Below are positions 33,553 through 45,892 of a DNA stretch of 64,000 bases, piece after piece. Position numbers and translations under genes: made by a program. Position 1 is the stretch's first letter. Every line of letters starts with the position of its first letter. The notes below the pieces were generated by a model. The model ran no database searches and was not told the origin of the DNA. It saw only the letters and a list, made by a program, of their open reading frames with translations. Location of the stretch: assembly GCA_014529385.2 (NCBI GenBank), contig CM043949.1, positions 114,393,477 through 114,457,476 of the forward strand, given 5' to 3'. The DNA comes from Adiantum capillus-veneris (taxonomy: Eukaryota > Streptophyta > Polypodiopsida > Polypodiales > Pteridaceae).

Positions 33553-34495
33553 TTAACTCCATAGGAAGACATCTTTATGGATGACCTGTTGTAGAGGGAG
33601 AATCACCTGAGAGAGCAAGTGAATGAACCTGCACAAATACCTTACCTTCTGAAGGAAAGAGACCAATTGCTTAGTTGTGATGGGTGATGACAAAGATACT
33701 AAAGCTTGAATCTTGCTAGGGTCAGTCTCAGTTCCCTTTGCTGAAATTACATGGCCAAGAAGAGAGACCTTGCTTTCACCAATGTGACACTTATCTATGT
33801 TAAGCTGGCCAGCCAAGGTTTGCAACCTAGCCAGGCCATCATAGACCTTGCTCAAATGGAGGGAGCAAGAATTGTAGATGTGAAAATCATCTATGAAAAC
33901 TTGTATTGATTTATCAAAGTATGGCTAGAAGACAAAAGTTACATAGCATTGGAATGTGGCCAGAGCATTGGTTTAGGCCAAAAGACATCACTTTGTAAGC
34001 AAAACATCACCATGGTGTTATGAAAGTTGTCTTTTTATGGTATTCTTATGCAATGCTAATTTGAAAGTAGCATGAGTAGCCATCACATACTGTGTAGCGC
34101 TCATGACCTACTACCTCATTGAGAATCTCCTCTTGGAATGGAAGGGGAAAATGATCCCTCTGTGTTACTACATTGAGAGGTTTGTAGTCTACACAAACCC
34201 TCCACTTACCGTTCTTCTTTGGTGTGACTACTACTGAAGAGACCCACTCTGAGTCCTCGACGGGGTAAATTAAACCTGTCTGTAGCAAATTCCTTACCTC
34301 TTTGAGCAGTGCCTCTTGCTGAATTACTCCAAGCCTTCTGAGATTTTGCACTACAGATTTACTTCCTTCCTTGAGTCTTATGCAGTGTTGTACCACTGTG
34401 ATCTTGTCATAACCATCAATGAAGAGTGTGGTGGAGTTACCTAGCATAGAGGTATATTCTTCTCTCTCTTCACTAGTTAACTCATTGAAGAGCAT
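33553..34495 (-). pseudogene. reverse transcriptase of element B
   Basis: Minus strand from ATG at 34495: ALLKEVRNLLQTGLIYPVED, KKNGKWRVCVDYKPLN, then GYSCYFQISIA. A frameshift and stops follow at about 34045. The catalytic box VFIDDFHIY lies near 33880-33905, and the thumb (GESKVSLLGHVISAKG, RYLCRFI) at 33855-33553. Normal motifs, but broken into at least two frames. Confidence 0.83.
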
Positions 34496-34729
34496 TTGAT
34501 GTTACTTACTTGTATCCACCAAGGGTTGCATACCCGATGTTCTCTTGGTTCTTCGGTGGTGTTTTAGATCGTGTTAATCTTTTTGGGTCTTTGAGGATGA
34601 CTCCAATCACTTTGATGCTACTATCGCTCTCTTCAGTTGTTGTCATCTCTTCTCTTGATGTGGTCAAAGAGTCACTAATGAACTCATCTTCCGATGCCTC
34701 CAAGATCATGTTGTGTTGCTTTCTAGTCT

Positions 34730-35290
34730 TCATATGGACTTCCCTTTAGAATCCTTCATCTGGATCATTCCGGTAATCCAGTCTTGCTTAGCCTCCATAG
34801 CCATGAGCCATGGTATTCCAAGAATGATATGGTAGGCCTCCTCTTTGTGAGGCATGACAAAAATGTATACCTCCACTTTTGTGTTAAATGCCTTCACTTT
34901 GACTGCATTCACAATGCCTACGCACTTCACTTTGACGTTATTTTCCATTTTAGCTCGGCAGGGTGCCAGGCTACTTACCTCTAGGCCTAGATGGTGCATC
35001 ATTTTCTCACTCATGATGCATATCTGTGCACCACCATCTATGTAGACGTTTGAGATATGATGCTCCTTGATGTGGGAATCCATGATAGGTAGGATGTCCT
35101 CAAGATTCCTCCTCGAGATATCCCCAGCTATCTTTGCTCTTGACTTTCTAGTACGTACCATCTTTATCAATTGTCTCCTCATTCTTGGTGCAAGATGGAG
35201 TAATTGGGGCCAGGTTATCTTTGGACCCTGCATCAATACATCTTGAACTAGGTCATATGGTTTAGCATACTCACCTAGTGAAAAATCCAC
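34730..35290 (-). CDS. aspartic protease segment of element B
   Basis: Open frame with VYIDGGAQICIMSEKMM (catalytic DGGA), IFVMPHKEEAYHIILGIPWL and a conserved lead-in, LGEYAKPYDLVQDV, that also occurs at the end of element A's gag. Unlike A, no base is lost between that lead-in and the protease. The first codon is GTG, not a convincing start; it should be part of a gag-protease reading. Confidence 0.8.
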   Translation of the reverse strand: MDFSLGEYAKPYDLVQDVLMQGPKITWPQLLHLAPRMRRQLIKMVRTRKSRAKIAGDISRRNLEDILPIMDSHIKEHHISNVYIDGGAQICIMSEKMMHHLGLEVSSLAPCRAKMENNVKVKCVGIVNAVKVKAFNTKVEVYIFVMPHKEEAYHIILGIPWLMAMEAKQDWITGMIQMKDSKGKSI

Positions 35291-35332
35291 AATGGCGATC
35301 TTCCATCAAGGCTTACATACCTGCTTGCTAGA

Positions 35333-36468
35333 CTATCCTTTTTCTTTCATCTTCTCCTTCCTTTGAGAGTCTTCTTCCTGCCTGGCACGCTTCACCCCCA
35401 TAGCATCCACCTCCTCTACTTTTTCTTTTCTTTTCTTCTTCTCTTTCATTAGCTCTTCTACCTTTGCCTTCCCTTTAGCTTCCAAGCTAATGACACTCAT
35501 TGCTCGATTTCCAGCAGGTGGTGGAGGTAGTGGTGGAATGAGAGTTTGCGATGGTGGTGGTGGTTGTACTGGTGGTCGAAGGATTTGGACTGGTGGAATC
35601 GGCCCTGGTTGCTTGGGTGGTGGTGGTCTTTCCCTTGGTGGAGAGATTTGATTCTGTCTTCCTTCTCTATTGAAGTTTTTCCATGGGTAGTAATACATGC
35701 CATGACCGTCCTCCCCACAATTGTAGCAGCGGTATTCTTGGTTTTGCCTTTGTTGTCCTCTCCCTTGCTCTGGATTTTTGACATGTGCATGCCCTTGCTG
35801 CACCAAATGCACGGATAGACTTTCAAGCTGACTAGTGATGCGGCTCAACATGTCTTGCTGCTCTTCTGATGCCTCTTGTGGTTGAGTTCTCTGAGCGGCT
35901 GTTGTAGTCACTGGGGTTAGTCGGACTGAGATCAATTCCTCTGACACGTTGAGTCTTGCTTACATGTGCAGCTTCTTGTCTTTAAGGCAGGCCACTTCCA
36001 CTGCCAACTCATACGTTGCAGGGAATCTCCCCTTCACCTTCTCTTTAAGTGTGACCACAGGACAACAATGAAACGGTCCTTCTTTAGGAAATTAGGTGCT
36101 CCTTCACCTTCCTCCAATGAGGCAACCCATCGCTCCCACAAATCCAAAAAATTTGATTTGTAAGTGGCCTAGCAAACCTCCTTGTTTTAATTCTGTCGTA
36201 GCTACCATAACTTTTCTAAGGTTGTGCCTCCACCAAACCTCTTCACAAAGGCAGCACGTAGTACGTCCCATGCATTCTTGGTAGCTTGGGGCAAAGCATT
36301 GTACCAAGACTTGGCCTCTACTTTCATTAGTAGAGGAAATATTCATAGTCGTGAGACATCATCATCCTTGTTGGAAACCACACAAGTGATATCAAAGTCA
36401 TCCAGAAAGTCTCTTGTGATGTATTCTCCCTTTTTCCCACTAAATGTGGAAAAAGAGACACTTACCAT
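35333..36468 (-). pseudogene. gag: gag of element B
   Basis: Minus-strand ATG at 36468-36466 starts a sequence parallel to element A's gag (VEAKSWYNALPQATKNAWD). A TGA near codon 45, a TAG after about 100 codons and more stops follow. The C-terminal part, 35947-35333, is open: glutamine-rich, then a zinc knuckle CYNCGEDGHGMYYY whose last cysteine is tyrosine, then proline-rich and lysine-rich tails. Element A keeps that cysteine. Confidence 0.8.
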
Positions 36469-36516
36469 GGTGGTAAATCAATGACCAAGAAATTACAAAC
36501 CTTTTTATTTTATTAT

Positions 36517-36543
36517 TATATATATATATATATATATATATAT
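36517..36543 (+). repeat. (TA)n microsatellite
   Basis: About 27 bases of TA between the gag start and the leader of element B. Confidence 0.9.
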
Positions 36544-36599
36544 CTCACAAATGACTCAACGACTTATAACAGCTTTGCTACTGGGTTGATTGGGTGGAT

Positions 36600-37240
36600 A
36601 GATTTAAAACAATATAAAAATTGAGGTATTGAAAGAGTGGTGGTAATCCAACACGGGGAGGATAATAGGGTTTGGGGAGCTAAGGATCTCTCCTATCACC
36701 GCAACACCAAACATATATTCAATCTTCTGTTGGTAGAATATTTTTCTATCTACATATATATATACATGCATGTGTTGCAGAAACCTAAAACGAAAGGCGG
36801 TTGGTCCATTATCCATGATGCACAGAGTGTAGAGCACTTACTTGCACCCTTACCATGGCGGTGTTGATAAATCGGCACATCCACAGGAGGTCATCGCCCT
36901 TCATAGGCTCCATCTTCCCTTCGTCATTCAGTATGTATGGTGTGATGGCGACACGTTTGACTACTCTTAGCCTTTTAGCTAGTAGAGCATTTGCAAGTAA
37001 TTACCATAGTCATCTTGTTGCATGAAATCCACTCCATTTAGTTGTAACTCATCTCTGGCCCACTCGGTTTCACCCGTGGTGGATAGTTTCTTCAGGATGA
37101 GCTGTACGGGGAGAGGAGGAAGACCCTCTACTCGCCCTCCAAAGCAGCGAGGACAATAGCCAAACCACTCCTCTCTAGGACATGGGAACCTTCTTACCAC
37201 TTCTGCTTTGGGGTTGCTGAAGTGGACTGGAAGCACTCAC
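36600..37240 (-). other. pre-gag leader of element B
   Basis: Holds an 85-codon frame (37236-36979; EWFGYCPRCFGG, then LPPLPVQLILKK) with no recognised domain, and nearer gag the DRKIFYQQ block shared with element A. The two elements differ upstream of that block. Confidence 0.45.
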
Positions 37241-37378
37241 ATGCGTCGTGAGAATCAATAGGCGATCTTTCGCTACTTCACTTTGGACGACCTACTTTTT
37301 GGCAAACTAGGCACGATTTTGCTTCCCGAACTTGAAGCACTCATGTGGTTTAGTGTTCTTCCTTTGGGGTGATGTGAT

Positions 37379-37810
37379 TCATGAGTGGCCTAGCCCTTCC
37401 TTTCCTTTGGCATGAGCAGCTCCTTTTGGCCACTTAGGAGCAGAGGCTATACCTTTGCTTATAGATTCCTTGGAGAAGAGAGGCCTCTGAAAACTTTTTC
37501 CTTCCTTGATATGGACAACCTCTTCGCAATGGATGTCGATGTAGAGAATTTCCTCTTCTTCTTTACCTCCGTTGACGACACTCATTGATAGAGTGTGGTG
37601 GGCGACGATAATGGGAGCAGACTCTACAGCCCCCCCTTGGGTGGCTCTTGATTTGCGGTTAGAGTGAGAGATGCCAGACGGAGAACTTACCTCTTGCATG
37701 TTTACGACAATGTATTCTTGCAACAGCACTTCGATGAAGGCGATCAGTGCTTCTTCAATCTCCTCCTCCTTTGTTCTCCAATTGGAGAATTCTTTCAGCC
37801 ATTCGTCCAT
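37379..37810 (-). CDS. ORF0 of element B, extra ORF before gag
   Basis: ATG at 37810 (MDEWLKEFSNW) gives a 143-residue protein with a charged N-terminal helix (TKEEEIEEALIAFIEVLL), an acidic centre (GGKEEEEILYIDIHCEE) and a basic C-terminus. It starts 50 bases after the primer site and is homologous to the disrupted ORF0 of element A. This position and unknown function match the ORF1 described for Ogre/Tat elements. CAAGAG followed by GTAAGT near 37690 could act as a splice donor. It is open here, unlike the neighbouring gag. Confidence 0.65.
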   Translation of the reverse strand: MDEWLKEFSNWRTKEEEIEEALIAFIEVLLQEYIVVNMQEVSSPSGISHSNRKSRATQGGAVESAPIIVAHHTLSMSVVNGGKEEEEILYIDIHCEEVVHIKEGKSFQRPLFSKESISKGIASAPKWPKGAAHAKGKEGLGHS

Positions 37811-37862
37811 GATTGATGACACGCATCATTTCAATCTTGTAAACGGAAGGTTTTTGATAAAG

Positions 37863-37883
37863 CCTCCTCTATGGGGGCACCAA
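37863..37883 (-). other. primer binding site of element B
   Basis: Minus strand TTGGTGCCCCCATAGAGG, one base after the 5' LTR; the first eleven bases equal those of element A. Confidence 0.75.
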
Positions 37884-37884
37884 G

Positions 37885-38334
37885 TGACAAGTGCAAAGTG
37901 CAAAATGGACCCCGACGGGCCTCAACACCATGACCGTACACGCTGAGCTATTCACGAGAAATGAATAGGGGACACCACCTAGCTTTGAGCGGCTAGGACA
38001 CGAACAATGGTGATTTAAAATAGCACAAATACTACACATCATAGATAGATAGAGAGAGAGAGAGACATATGTGATGAAAACCCCTCGGGATGTGAGGGAA
38101 ACTTGATTCAACGTGATATTTACAAAAACCTTAGTTTCACCGAAATGGCGACTCTGGTGATAGAGAGAGATAGAGAGATGGAGAGAGATAGTGAGCTTAT
38201 AGTGCATTCTCTAGAGGAAATTCCATAAGCACGGAGATTCTACTCTTGTTGTGTGGCGACCCTTGGAGTCAGGGTGTGTGCATGGATACCTTCTCAAGTG
38301 CTCACTCCCAAGTGCCCCCTGATAGTGACCTCTT
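37885..38334 (-). repeat. 5' LTR of element B, inner piece
   Basis: Aligns with 29249-29725; interrupted at CCTCTT (38329-38334) by element C. The rest is 54478-56345. Confidence 0.9.
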
Positions 38335-39933
38335 TGTAGCATTTAATGGCCTAAAAACTTGTGTGTAGCGGAAATTAGCATGAACATAGTGGGCATTTCA
38401 GTAGAATAAATTCCTAATGAGAATTACAAGAGTGCTTGGGTGGAGAGAGCAACAAAAAGCATAACACCTAGTTAGATAGCATGAACAATCCTTTCAAAAG
38501 AGAGAGAAATTAAGCTATTGACAACAGTTGAGGACCGGATTTGCATGGAGCCGGTCCCCCCTCCAAAAGGCTTTGTATTATGGTTTCTCCCATCAAGAGA
38601 GACATTGTACAATACAATTCTTTGTGTTCTCTCACGACTAGCTAGTGCAACGAAGATGAAAGCTTCATGCACTAAGCAAAACACTTAGCAAACACAACAT
38701 CAATTATCCCCGGTCTCAGACCCGGTCTCAGACCCAAGACCTCACACACCTTCAAAGATGGTGAGAGCTAGCAGGGTATGAGAGTAGATTGAGAGGAACA
38801 AGGAGTATTCTTATGAGAAAGATGTACATCTCCTCACATAATCACTCATATTAGCATAGCTTAGCTTAGTGATTAGCATGGTAGAGGAGATGAGCATGCA
38901 TTGAATCTTGGCTCTTGGTTGGATTTGCATCACAAATCCAAGAGTTGTTCGTGTAGGACTCCCTTCTCACAAGCTTGGAGTAGGTGGTAAGCTTTCCATT
39001 AAAGCTTGAGAAGGAGAGAGAGTCTTCTTTACTTCACACATAAGATTGTGTGAGTGTGTGTGTGATAATGCCTTGCAAAAATCAGCCCCCTCTCTGTCTT
39101 GGGCGACCCCTCTTGCTATTTGCTTCTGCTATCCTCTCATTGGACCTCCGTAGGGCTAGCCAATGACAATTAAGCAGCATAAGTGATAGCCTTCTCACAT
39201 GTGTCCCCCTTTCCCCTTTTGTGAGAGCTTTAGGTAATTTAATAATTCAACTAAGCTCTCATTGGACCCCTTTGCTTCCTGGCCAATAGGAATCAGGCAA
39301 GCCATTGGGTTGCTGAATGCTTACTGGACCCCTTGGGAGACTGGCCAATAGTCTTCTAGAGGACTTAATTCTCATTGGTTCTTTTATTAAGTGTTTTCAA
39401 ATTGATTAAACTAGATTTACTCTAGCCTAATGCTCATTGGTCCACCTCCAAGGACATCCAATAGAAATTGGGTACACCTTGTGGGCATCTAGGCTAGGGA
39501 GCTGACATGTGTCCCTCATTCCCTTTGTGTAAATGGAGCTTGTGTGTGTGTGTGGATTTCTCTCTCATCCCCTACAAGCAAGGCTCGTCCCCTCCTAAGT
39601 AGGGATGTGTAAAGACTTTTTTGGACACACACAAAGCATCCAATTCCCCTATGGTTGACCTTTGGACACAACCTTTGAATTTTGGAACCTTAGCATTTTG
39701 GAAGTCTTAATGCATCGAACCTTAGGGTATTTTTAGCCCATTTTTGCACATGGCTCTTTTGCAAATGGCCCCCCCTTTGGATCCCAATTTTCGCTCCTTT
39801 GGATCCCTACTGTGGCCGGTCTGCTAGCTTAACCAATATTCTAGCTTTTTCTCCCCTGGCACTTCCCCATATGAAATGATCAGTTTAACATGAGAAAATC
39901 ATTTAGGAGAATTAGATATTGATTATTATGACA
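38335..39933 (-). repeat. 3' LTR of element C
   Basis: Nearly the same as 52887-54477. Contains a GGACCGG/CCGGTCC hairpin at 38532-38557 and a series of ATTGG...CCAAT pairs at 39139-39462. Confidence 0.92.
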
Positions 39934-39950
39934 TTACCTCTCTCTTGAAA
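39934..39950 (-). other. polypurine tract of element C
   Basis: Minus strand TTTCAAGAGAGAGGTAA directly before the 3' LTR; element D has the same with GGCAA (45534-45550). Confidence 0.7.
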
Positions 39951-40440
39951 TCATAGTCGTCCTCGACTATGGTGTAGAGAAGATAAAGCATATTCATGAG
40001 TCCGGGTATAGGATCCCTATGTTACCCTACGACATCATTCCACAATGGATGACTAGTCCATTTGGTTCTTGAGAGCTTGAGGATGCCGCAAGCATGTCTA
40101 TACATTAGTCCTATCAATCTTCCATAGTAGAGTGACAAGATCTACTTGGTGTTTGGGAGACGTCGTCTCCGCAAAGTTGATCTAAGCATGCATACTACAT
40201 TTTTGTGCACAATAAAGAAAAAGAGAGTCTTATAAGACAAAAACTTTGCTCATTTTTAACATTTTGTACATTTGCTTACTCTTGGGAAGCATTGTAAGAA
40301 TTGACAAGGTTTAGGTTATCCTTTGATTGTATGCCTTGCATCCATCTAGCATATTCAAAAGGATAATTCTTAAACTTAATAAGATATTGTCGGATAGTCT
40401 TACCGCCTCTTAGTACCTTGTCTTCATGTCGGAGAATGGA

Positions 40441-40680
40441 CTAGGGCTGCAGCACCTCCTCTTGGTCCTCGATCTCCAGAGGGTCTTCAGTAGTTGGTTC
40501 TTGAGGTGGCTCTCCTTTGAAAGGCTTTAATAGGCTCACATGGAAAGCATTGTGTATGAGCCAATGATTGGGCAACTTGAGTTGATAGGCCATCTCATTG
40601 ATTGGCCTAAGAATCTGGAAGGGACCATAGTACCTTTTTGCTAGTTTAGCATAGTACTTTTGGTGTCCCGTAGGATTCTT
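40441..40680 (-). pseudogene. integrase C-terminal remnant of element C
   Basis: Reads [40 protein letters not shown] and ends in a segment aligned to the chromodomain-proximal part of D. It is joined directly to RNase H at about 40680, where D has a full integrase between them (some 900 bases more). A short GGGCAA shared by both sides suggests the deletion formed at microhomology. Confidence 0.82.
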
Positions 40681-40940
40681 GCCCACCTCATTTGTTTGTC
40701 GGAGAGCTTAGTTTGCGTCATGAAGTACTTAAGACTTTGGTGATCTGCTCGCAGAATGAAAGGAGTCCCCAATAAATAGTGCTTCCATGAGTCTAAGGCA
40801 TGTAGAACTGTAAGGAGTTCCTTTTCATATGTGCCTAGAGCTTGCTCAACAAGGTCGAGCCTTCGACTTTCATAGCCTATGGTGTGCCCTTCTTGGAGCA
40901 AAACAGCTCCAAGGCAATCACAACAAGCATCACATTGGAC
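40681..40940 (-). pseudogene. RNase H of element C, truncated
   Basis: LLQEGHTIGYESRRLDLVEQ, YEKELLTVLHALDSWKHYLL and [23 protein letters not shown] match Ty3/gypsy RNase H, including the aspartate of the DH motif. The domain ends at KQMRW where the deletion begins. A stop separates it from RT. Confidence 0.82.
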
Positions 40941-41930
40941 CTAAAATGGTTTTGAGAGATCCGGTAGTGTAAGCACAGGTTGAGAGATAAGCTTTTCGAA
41001 AGCATTGTTCTCCTTAGCAGACCATGCATACCTAACGCTTTTCTCTGTTAGGTCATGTAATGGTCCCTCAATTGGGGAGAACTTTTCTATGAAGCGTCTA
41101 CAGTATGCACACATACCTATAAAGCTTCTTAGTTCATGAAGATTCTTTGGTTTAGGACATTCTTTTATTACCTCTAACTTTGATGGATCCATTTGGATGC
41201 CATCTTGAGAGATAATGTGACCTAAATACTGAATCTCTTGCAAGAAAAATTCACTTTTCTTTCGATTAACATATAGTTTATTCTCTCTTAAAACTTGAAA
41301 TATTACCTGGAGGTGTTGCTTGTGTTTGTCTAATGAATTAGAGTAGATGATAATATCATCAAAGAACACTCCAGTGAAGGTTCGATGAGACCTGGACAGC
41401 TTCTTCATCAAGCGGTTGAATGTGGCTGGTGCATTGGTCAAGCCAAAAGGCATGACAATGTATTTGTAAAGACCAAATGTAGTGCGAAATGCGGTCTTTA
41501 CAATGTCTTGATCACCTATCCTTATTTGATGATAGCCACTTTTTAGGTCAATCCTACTGAAGTAGGTTGATCCTTGTAGCTTATCAAATAGGTCTTCTAC
41601 CCGTGGAACGGGAAACCTATTCTTGATAGTGATCCTATTTAGTGCTCTATAGTCGACACACATACGATATGTGCCGTCTTTCTTTTGCACTAATAGCACA
41701 TGTGAACAAAATGGAGATGAGCTAGGCCTAACCATGCCCTTCTCAACTAACTCATGCACTTGCCGCATAATCTCCTCTTGTTGAGCTTGATAAACTCTAT
41801 AAGGAGGTTTGTTAGGCGGTGAACTTCCTGGAATAAGTTCAATTGCATGGTCATCATTACCTCGTTTAGGAGGTAGCTCACAGGGATGTCGTCAATAAAA
41901 ACATCTTGAAACCCCTCGAGAAAATTGGAT
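40941..41930 (-). pseudogene. reverse transcriptase of element C
   Basis: An almost complete open palm and thumb: VQKKDGTYRMCVDYRALN, FSRIDLKSGYHQIRI, VMPFGLTNAPATFNRLM, catalytic GVFFDDIIIYS, then SEFFLQEIQYLGHIIS and LRSFIGMCAYCRRFI. The polymerase motifs are intact over 275 codons, with a stop at the end before RNase H and frame breaks upstream. It makes cDNA from element RNA; in this copy it cannot be reached from gag without breaks. Confidence 0.85.
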
Positions 41931-42086
41931 AACTCTTATTCCTTTTGGTTGCTTTTATTTTCTTTTGCTAAAGCATTAGGTTCATTTTGAGAATCTTTAA
42001 CAAAAATCATGTACATGGAAATAGAGCTCTTTATTGACTTGTTGAAAGCTGGTGTATGTACAATGGGGATAGTGTTACCCATTTCC

Positions 42087-43958
42087 TTAGCATCTATATA
42101 CATATCTTTTTCCCTGAACAGCCAGGCGATCAAACCATGGTGCCCCTAGGATTACATCCTCATGCTGGAGAGGAGAGATAAAGAAGTCCTCTTTGTCCAC
42201 ATAGCTTTGGACTTGAAGCCTCAAATTCTCGATTAAGGGAGTGACTAAAGCTTCTTGCCCCTTGAAAGCACTGTCCGTGGGTAGGAAATCTCCCATCTCA
42301 TAGGCTTGTATGCCTGGCTTGGTGGCCAACTATATAGATATAAAATTGTGAGTAGAACCAGGGTCAAAGAGAATAAAAGCATCATGTTCTCTTACCTTTC
42401 CCCAAGCATGGCATAGAGGAGATCCTTTGTGATGAGTTTGGTGAGTCTCCTCCTCTTGGATTTCAATCAAGGTAGCTCTAGGAGGATCTTGGCGGTTGTT
42501 CTTTCGGGGACAAGCACGGTACGCATGCCCTTGTTCACCGCACTTGAAACACTGGTTATCCTTGCGATAATGCTCAAGCTCTTCAGGAGAGAGTTTATTT
42601 TTACCTTTATAAACTCCCTTCTCTTTAGCTTTGTTGGAGTTGCCCTTAGGAGACTTTTGGACATTGTCCTTCCCCTTAGGCTCGTTGGAACCCTTGTTTT
42701 CCATGGGCTTATTATTTCTTTTAGCCCCCGTTTGGAAATTGATTCGAGAGGCCACCATAGTATGGTGTATTACCGCCGATATGGTACGTGGCCTTTGGGA
42801 GTTGACATACTCCGCCATTTCTTCGGTTAAGCCCGCACAAAATTGTTGCTTTTGCTCTCCAAAATCCAACTTTTTGAAGACAGTGGCTTTGAGTTGTAGG
42901 TCCCAAAACTTGTCTACATATTTGTGGATAGATTCATAGGGACAGACCTTTAAGCTTCGCCATCCGGTGAGTAATTTGTCTTTGGCATCAGTGGCCAAAA
43001 ACTGCTTCATAATGGAAGATCTTAAAGCTTTCCATCTTCGCGGAGCTTCACCGTTGGCTCGTAGGCTAGACCACCATTGTCTGGCAGACTTTGAAAGTGC
43101 ATAGCTACATGGTGTAGCTTAGAGGACTCCGTAAAGACCTCATCTCCAAACGCCGCATCAAATTTCTGGATAAAGGCCAAGACTTTGTCCGTAGCACCAA
43201 AGGTACCATCATAGGTAAGGAAAAAGATACTCTTCCCTCCCTCTTTGAACTTCTTCAGCTTGGACGAGCTCTTCCATGTGGCATAGGATTTCCTATGGAC
43301 TCTTCTTTTTGATGGTTCAAAGGTTGCACCATCACTTTCTTCAGAAGGTGAAGAATTTGAAGAAGGTGGAGAAGAGGGTGACCTCTATCTCTCCTTTTTC
43401 TTGTCTTGATCTTCGTCGTCTTCACCATCACTTTCATAAGAGGAAGGGGATGAAGAAGATGGAGAAGAGGGTTTCCTCTTTCTCTCCTTTTTCTTCTCTT
43501 GCTTTTAATCATCCCTCTTTGAATTATGGTGTGGAGAAGGGTGCGATGGTCTTCTCCGCTTTGGTGGTGATGGAGAGCGTTTAGCCCGCCGCCGTCTTCA
43601 TGGAGCCATCTCTGTTGATGTGGCGGGAGACTCACTTCTTTCTCCTCCCTTCGGTGGAGGCTCTTGAGTTCTCCTTTGGGAAGGATATGCATCATCAAGA
43701 AGTAAATTCTTGAGCCCTTCGTATGGATTCTCTTCTTCTTATCGAATCGGAGAGAGACCTCTTTTGGAAGTCTCACAAGGAGGCTTCCTAGGTGTTCTCT
43801 CGTCATGGTGGTGAGCTTGGAGAATCCCATGAGCACGGAGCTGCCGTTGCACTTCACTTTGGAGAGATGGCTTGTTGAAGCCTAGAAACAAGATAGTTAA
43901 CAAGCATCGGAGCATCATTAGTAGCTTGCTCATTAGCAAAATCAAAGTTATCAACATT
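42087..43958 (-). pseudogene. gag: gag and protease of element C
   Basis: The start codon (52479-52477) lies on the other side of element D. Inside this piece are an N-terminal region, an in-frame TGA at 43598-43600, an Arg/Ser-rich stretch, then capsid (KYVDKFWDLQLKATVF), zinc knuckle CFKCGEQGHAYRAC and protease site FILFDPGSTHNFIS. A TAG at 42330-42332 and a later frameshift cut the protease (EDVILGAPWFDRL). DPGS in place of DSG is common in this protease family. The TGA is at the same place as in D. Confidence 0.82.
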
Positions 43959-43964
43959 AATTTG

Positions 43965-45533
43965 TGTAATGGAATTGGCCTATTTAATTTGAGAGAGTAC
44001 TTTTAAGAAATGACTTTGTGAGCATAGCGGGTGAACATAATTGAAGATAGCAACATAATCATAGCAATTAGCTAACTTGGCATGAAAAGTACTTTTGCAA
44101 GAGAGAGAATTTAAGGAACATGACAACAGTTGAGGACCGGATTTATGTGGAGCTGGTCCCCCCTCCAATAGGCATTTGTATTATGATTTCTCCCATTAAG
44201 AGAGACTGGTTACAATACAATCTTTGTGTTCCTTGTGACCTGGGTGACACAATAAAGATGGAAAGCTTCATGCATCACAAACATAACATAAACTTGAAGA
44301 AAAGCTTTAACTATCCCAAGACCTCAAACACCTTCGAAGGTGGAAAGAGCTAGCAGGGAATGAGGGTAGGGAAGAGGAAGAAGAAACATTTCGTAGGAGA
44401 AAGAATTAGTTCCTCACTTATCATAACTCTTGTTGCTAGCATACATAATAGCATAGTAATGAAGAAGAAGGAGATGGCAAGATAAAGCATTGAAGCATGG
44501 ATCTTGGTTGGATTTGCACTACATATCCAAGAGTGTTGATGTAGGCTCTCAACCGCTACTTGCTTGGAGAAGGAGAGGGAGATCTTGCACTTTGCATAGC
44601 ACACAATGAGAGTGTTTGTGAGTGTGTGTGGGTGAGTATACCCCCTAAGAAACCCCCAGGCTTGATTGGGTCGACCCCCCCTTGTAGCTCATGCTTGAAG
44701 CTCATTGGACCCCTCCAGGTCTAGCCAATCACAAGCACGAGGCATTACAAGCAGCAAGGGTAGCCTTGAGACAAGTGTCCCCCTTTCCCATTTGAGAGAG
44801 AGGGCTAGATAAATTCTAAATCATTTAATTAAATCTCCTAAATTATTATTGGACCCCTTGGGTGGCCAACCAATAGGCTTCAGGCACACCATGAGGGCAA
44901 CATGAGGAGGAACTTGACAAGTGTCCCTTTTGCTTTCTTTGTACCATGCATGCCTTGTGTGAGTGTGTGGGTGTTCTCTCTTATCCCCCCTCATGTAGTG
45001 CTCGCCCCCTCCTTGTAGGGATTTAATCTTTGACTTTTTGACACCTTAAGCCTCTCATGTATAGGCCCAATTTCCACCACAATCTTGGCTCATAAGCTTT
45101 TTAAGCTTGGGCTGGGTTCTCACCTCAAGTGCAACCCTAGCATCTCAAGCATGTAAAGAACCTCAATCATATCAAGCACCTCAAGCACCTTAGTCATCAA
45201 GCATGACAAGCAAGACAAGCACCTCAAGCTGGGTCGGGTTCCCGTGCCTCATGCTCAGCCCTAGCTTACCTAAGGTCAAAGGCATTTTATACACATTATT
45301 GGAGGTCTTCAATGAAGCTAACCCTAAGTTGTTATGCTCCATTTGTTATCCTTGCTCTTTGATAGACCATCTCTCATTTGGCCCCTTTACCATTGGCCCC
45401 GTGTTGAGATAGATCTATAAGCACATGTCTATATCTTAACACTTGTTCCGTTTATTCTCCCACATTAAGTGATCAATTTAATATGAGAAAATCATTTGGG
45501 TTGGTTAGATATTAGATAATAGATTTTATGACA
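43965..45533 (-). repeat. 3' LTR of element D
   Basis: Pairs with 50800-52449; TGTAATGG...ATGACA. Carries the GGACCGG hairpin (44134-44159, one base changed) and ATTGG...CCAAT pairs near 44703-44875. Confidence 0.92.
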
Positions 45534-45892
45534 TTGCCTCTCTCTTGAAATCTTAGTCGTCCTCGGCTATGAGGTAGAAGAGATAAAGCCTTAGTCATTA
45601 GTCAATTTTACTTAGCGGGTAGAGGATCCCTTTTTACCCTACAATATCTTTCCAAGATGGATGACTAATCCATTTGGTGCTTGGGAGACATAGCTGCCGC
45701 AAGCATGTCTGCTCTTTAGTCCATTTCATTCTCCCAAAGTAGAGTGACAAATTCTACTTGGTGTTTGAGAGACATCGTCATCACAAACATGATTCTAAGC
45801 ATGCATACTAGTTAAATTTGTGCACAATTAAAAAGAGGACTAGTCTTATAAGACAAAAACATGAGTCATTAGAAAGAAATTTGTACATTTGC

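Noticed and set aside
43255-43857. 200-codon Arg/Leu-rich frame on the minus strand in element C (and 49819-50079 in D)
   Set aside because: It overlaps the Ser/Arg-rich part of gag in another frame; the gag frame explains both.
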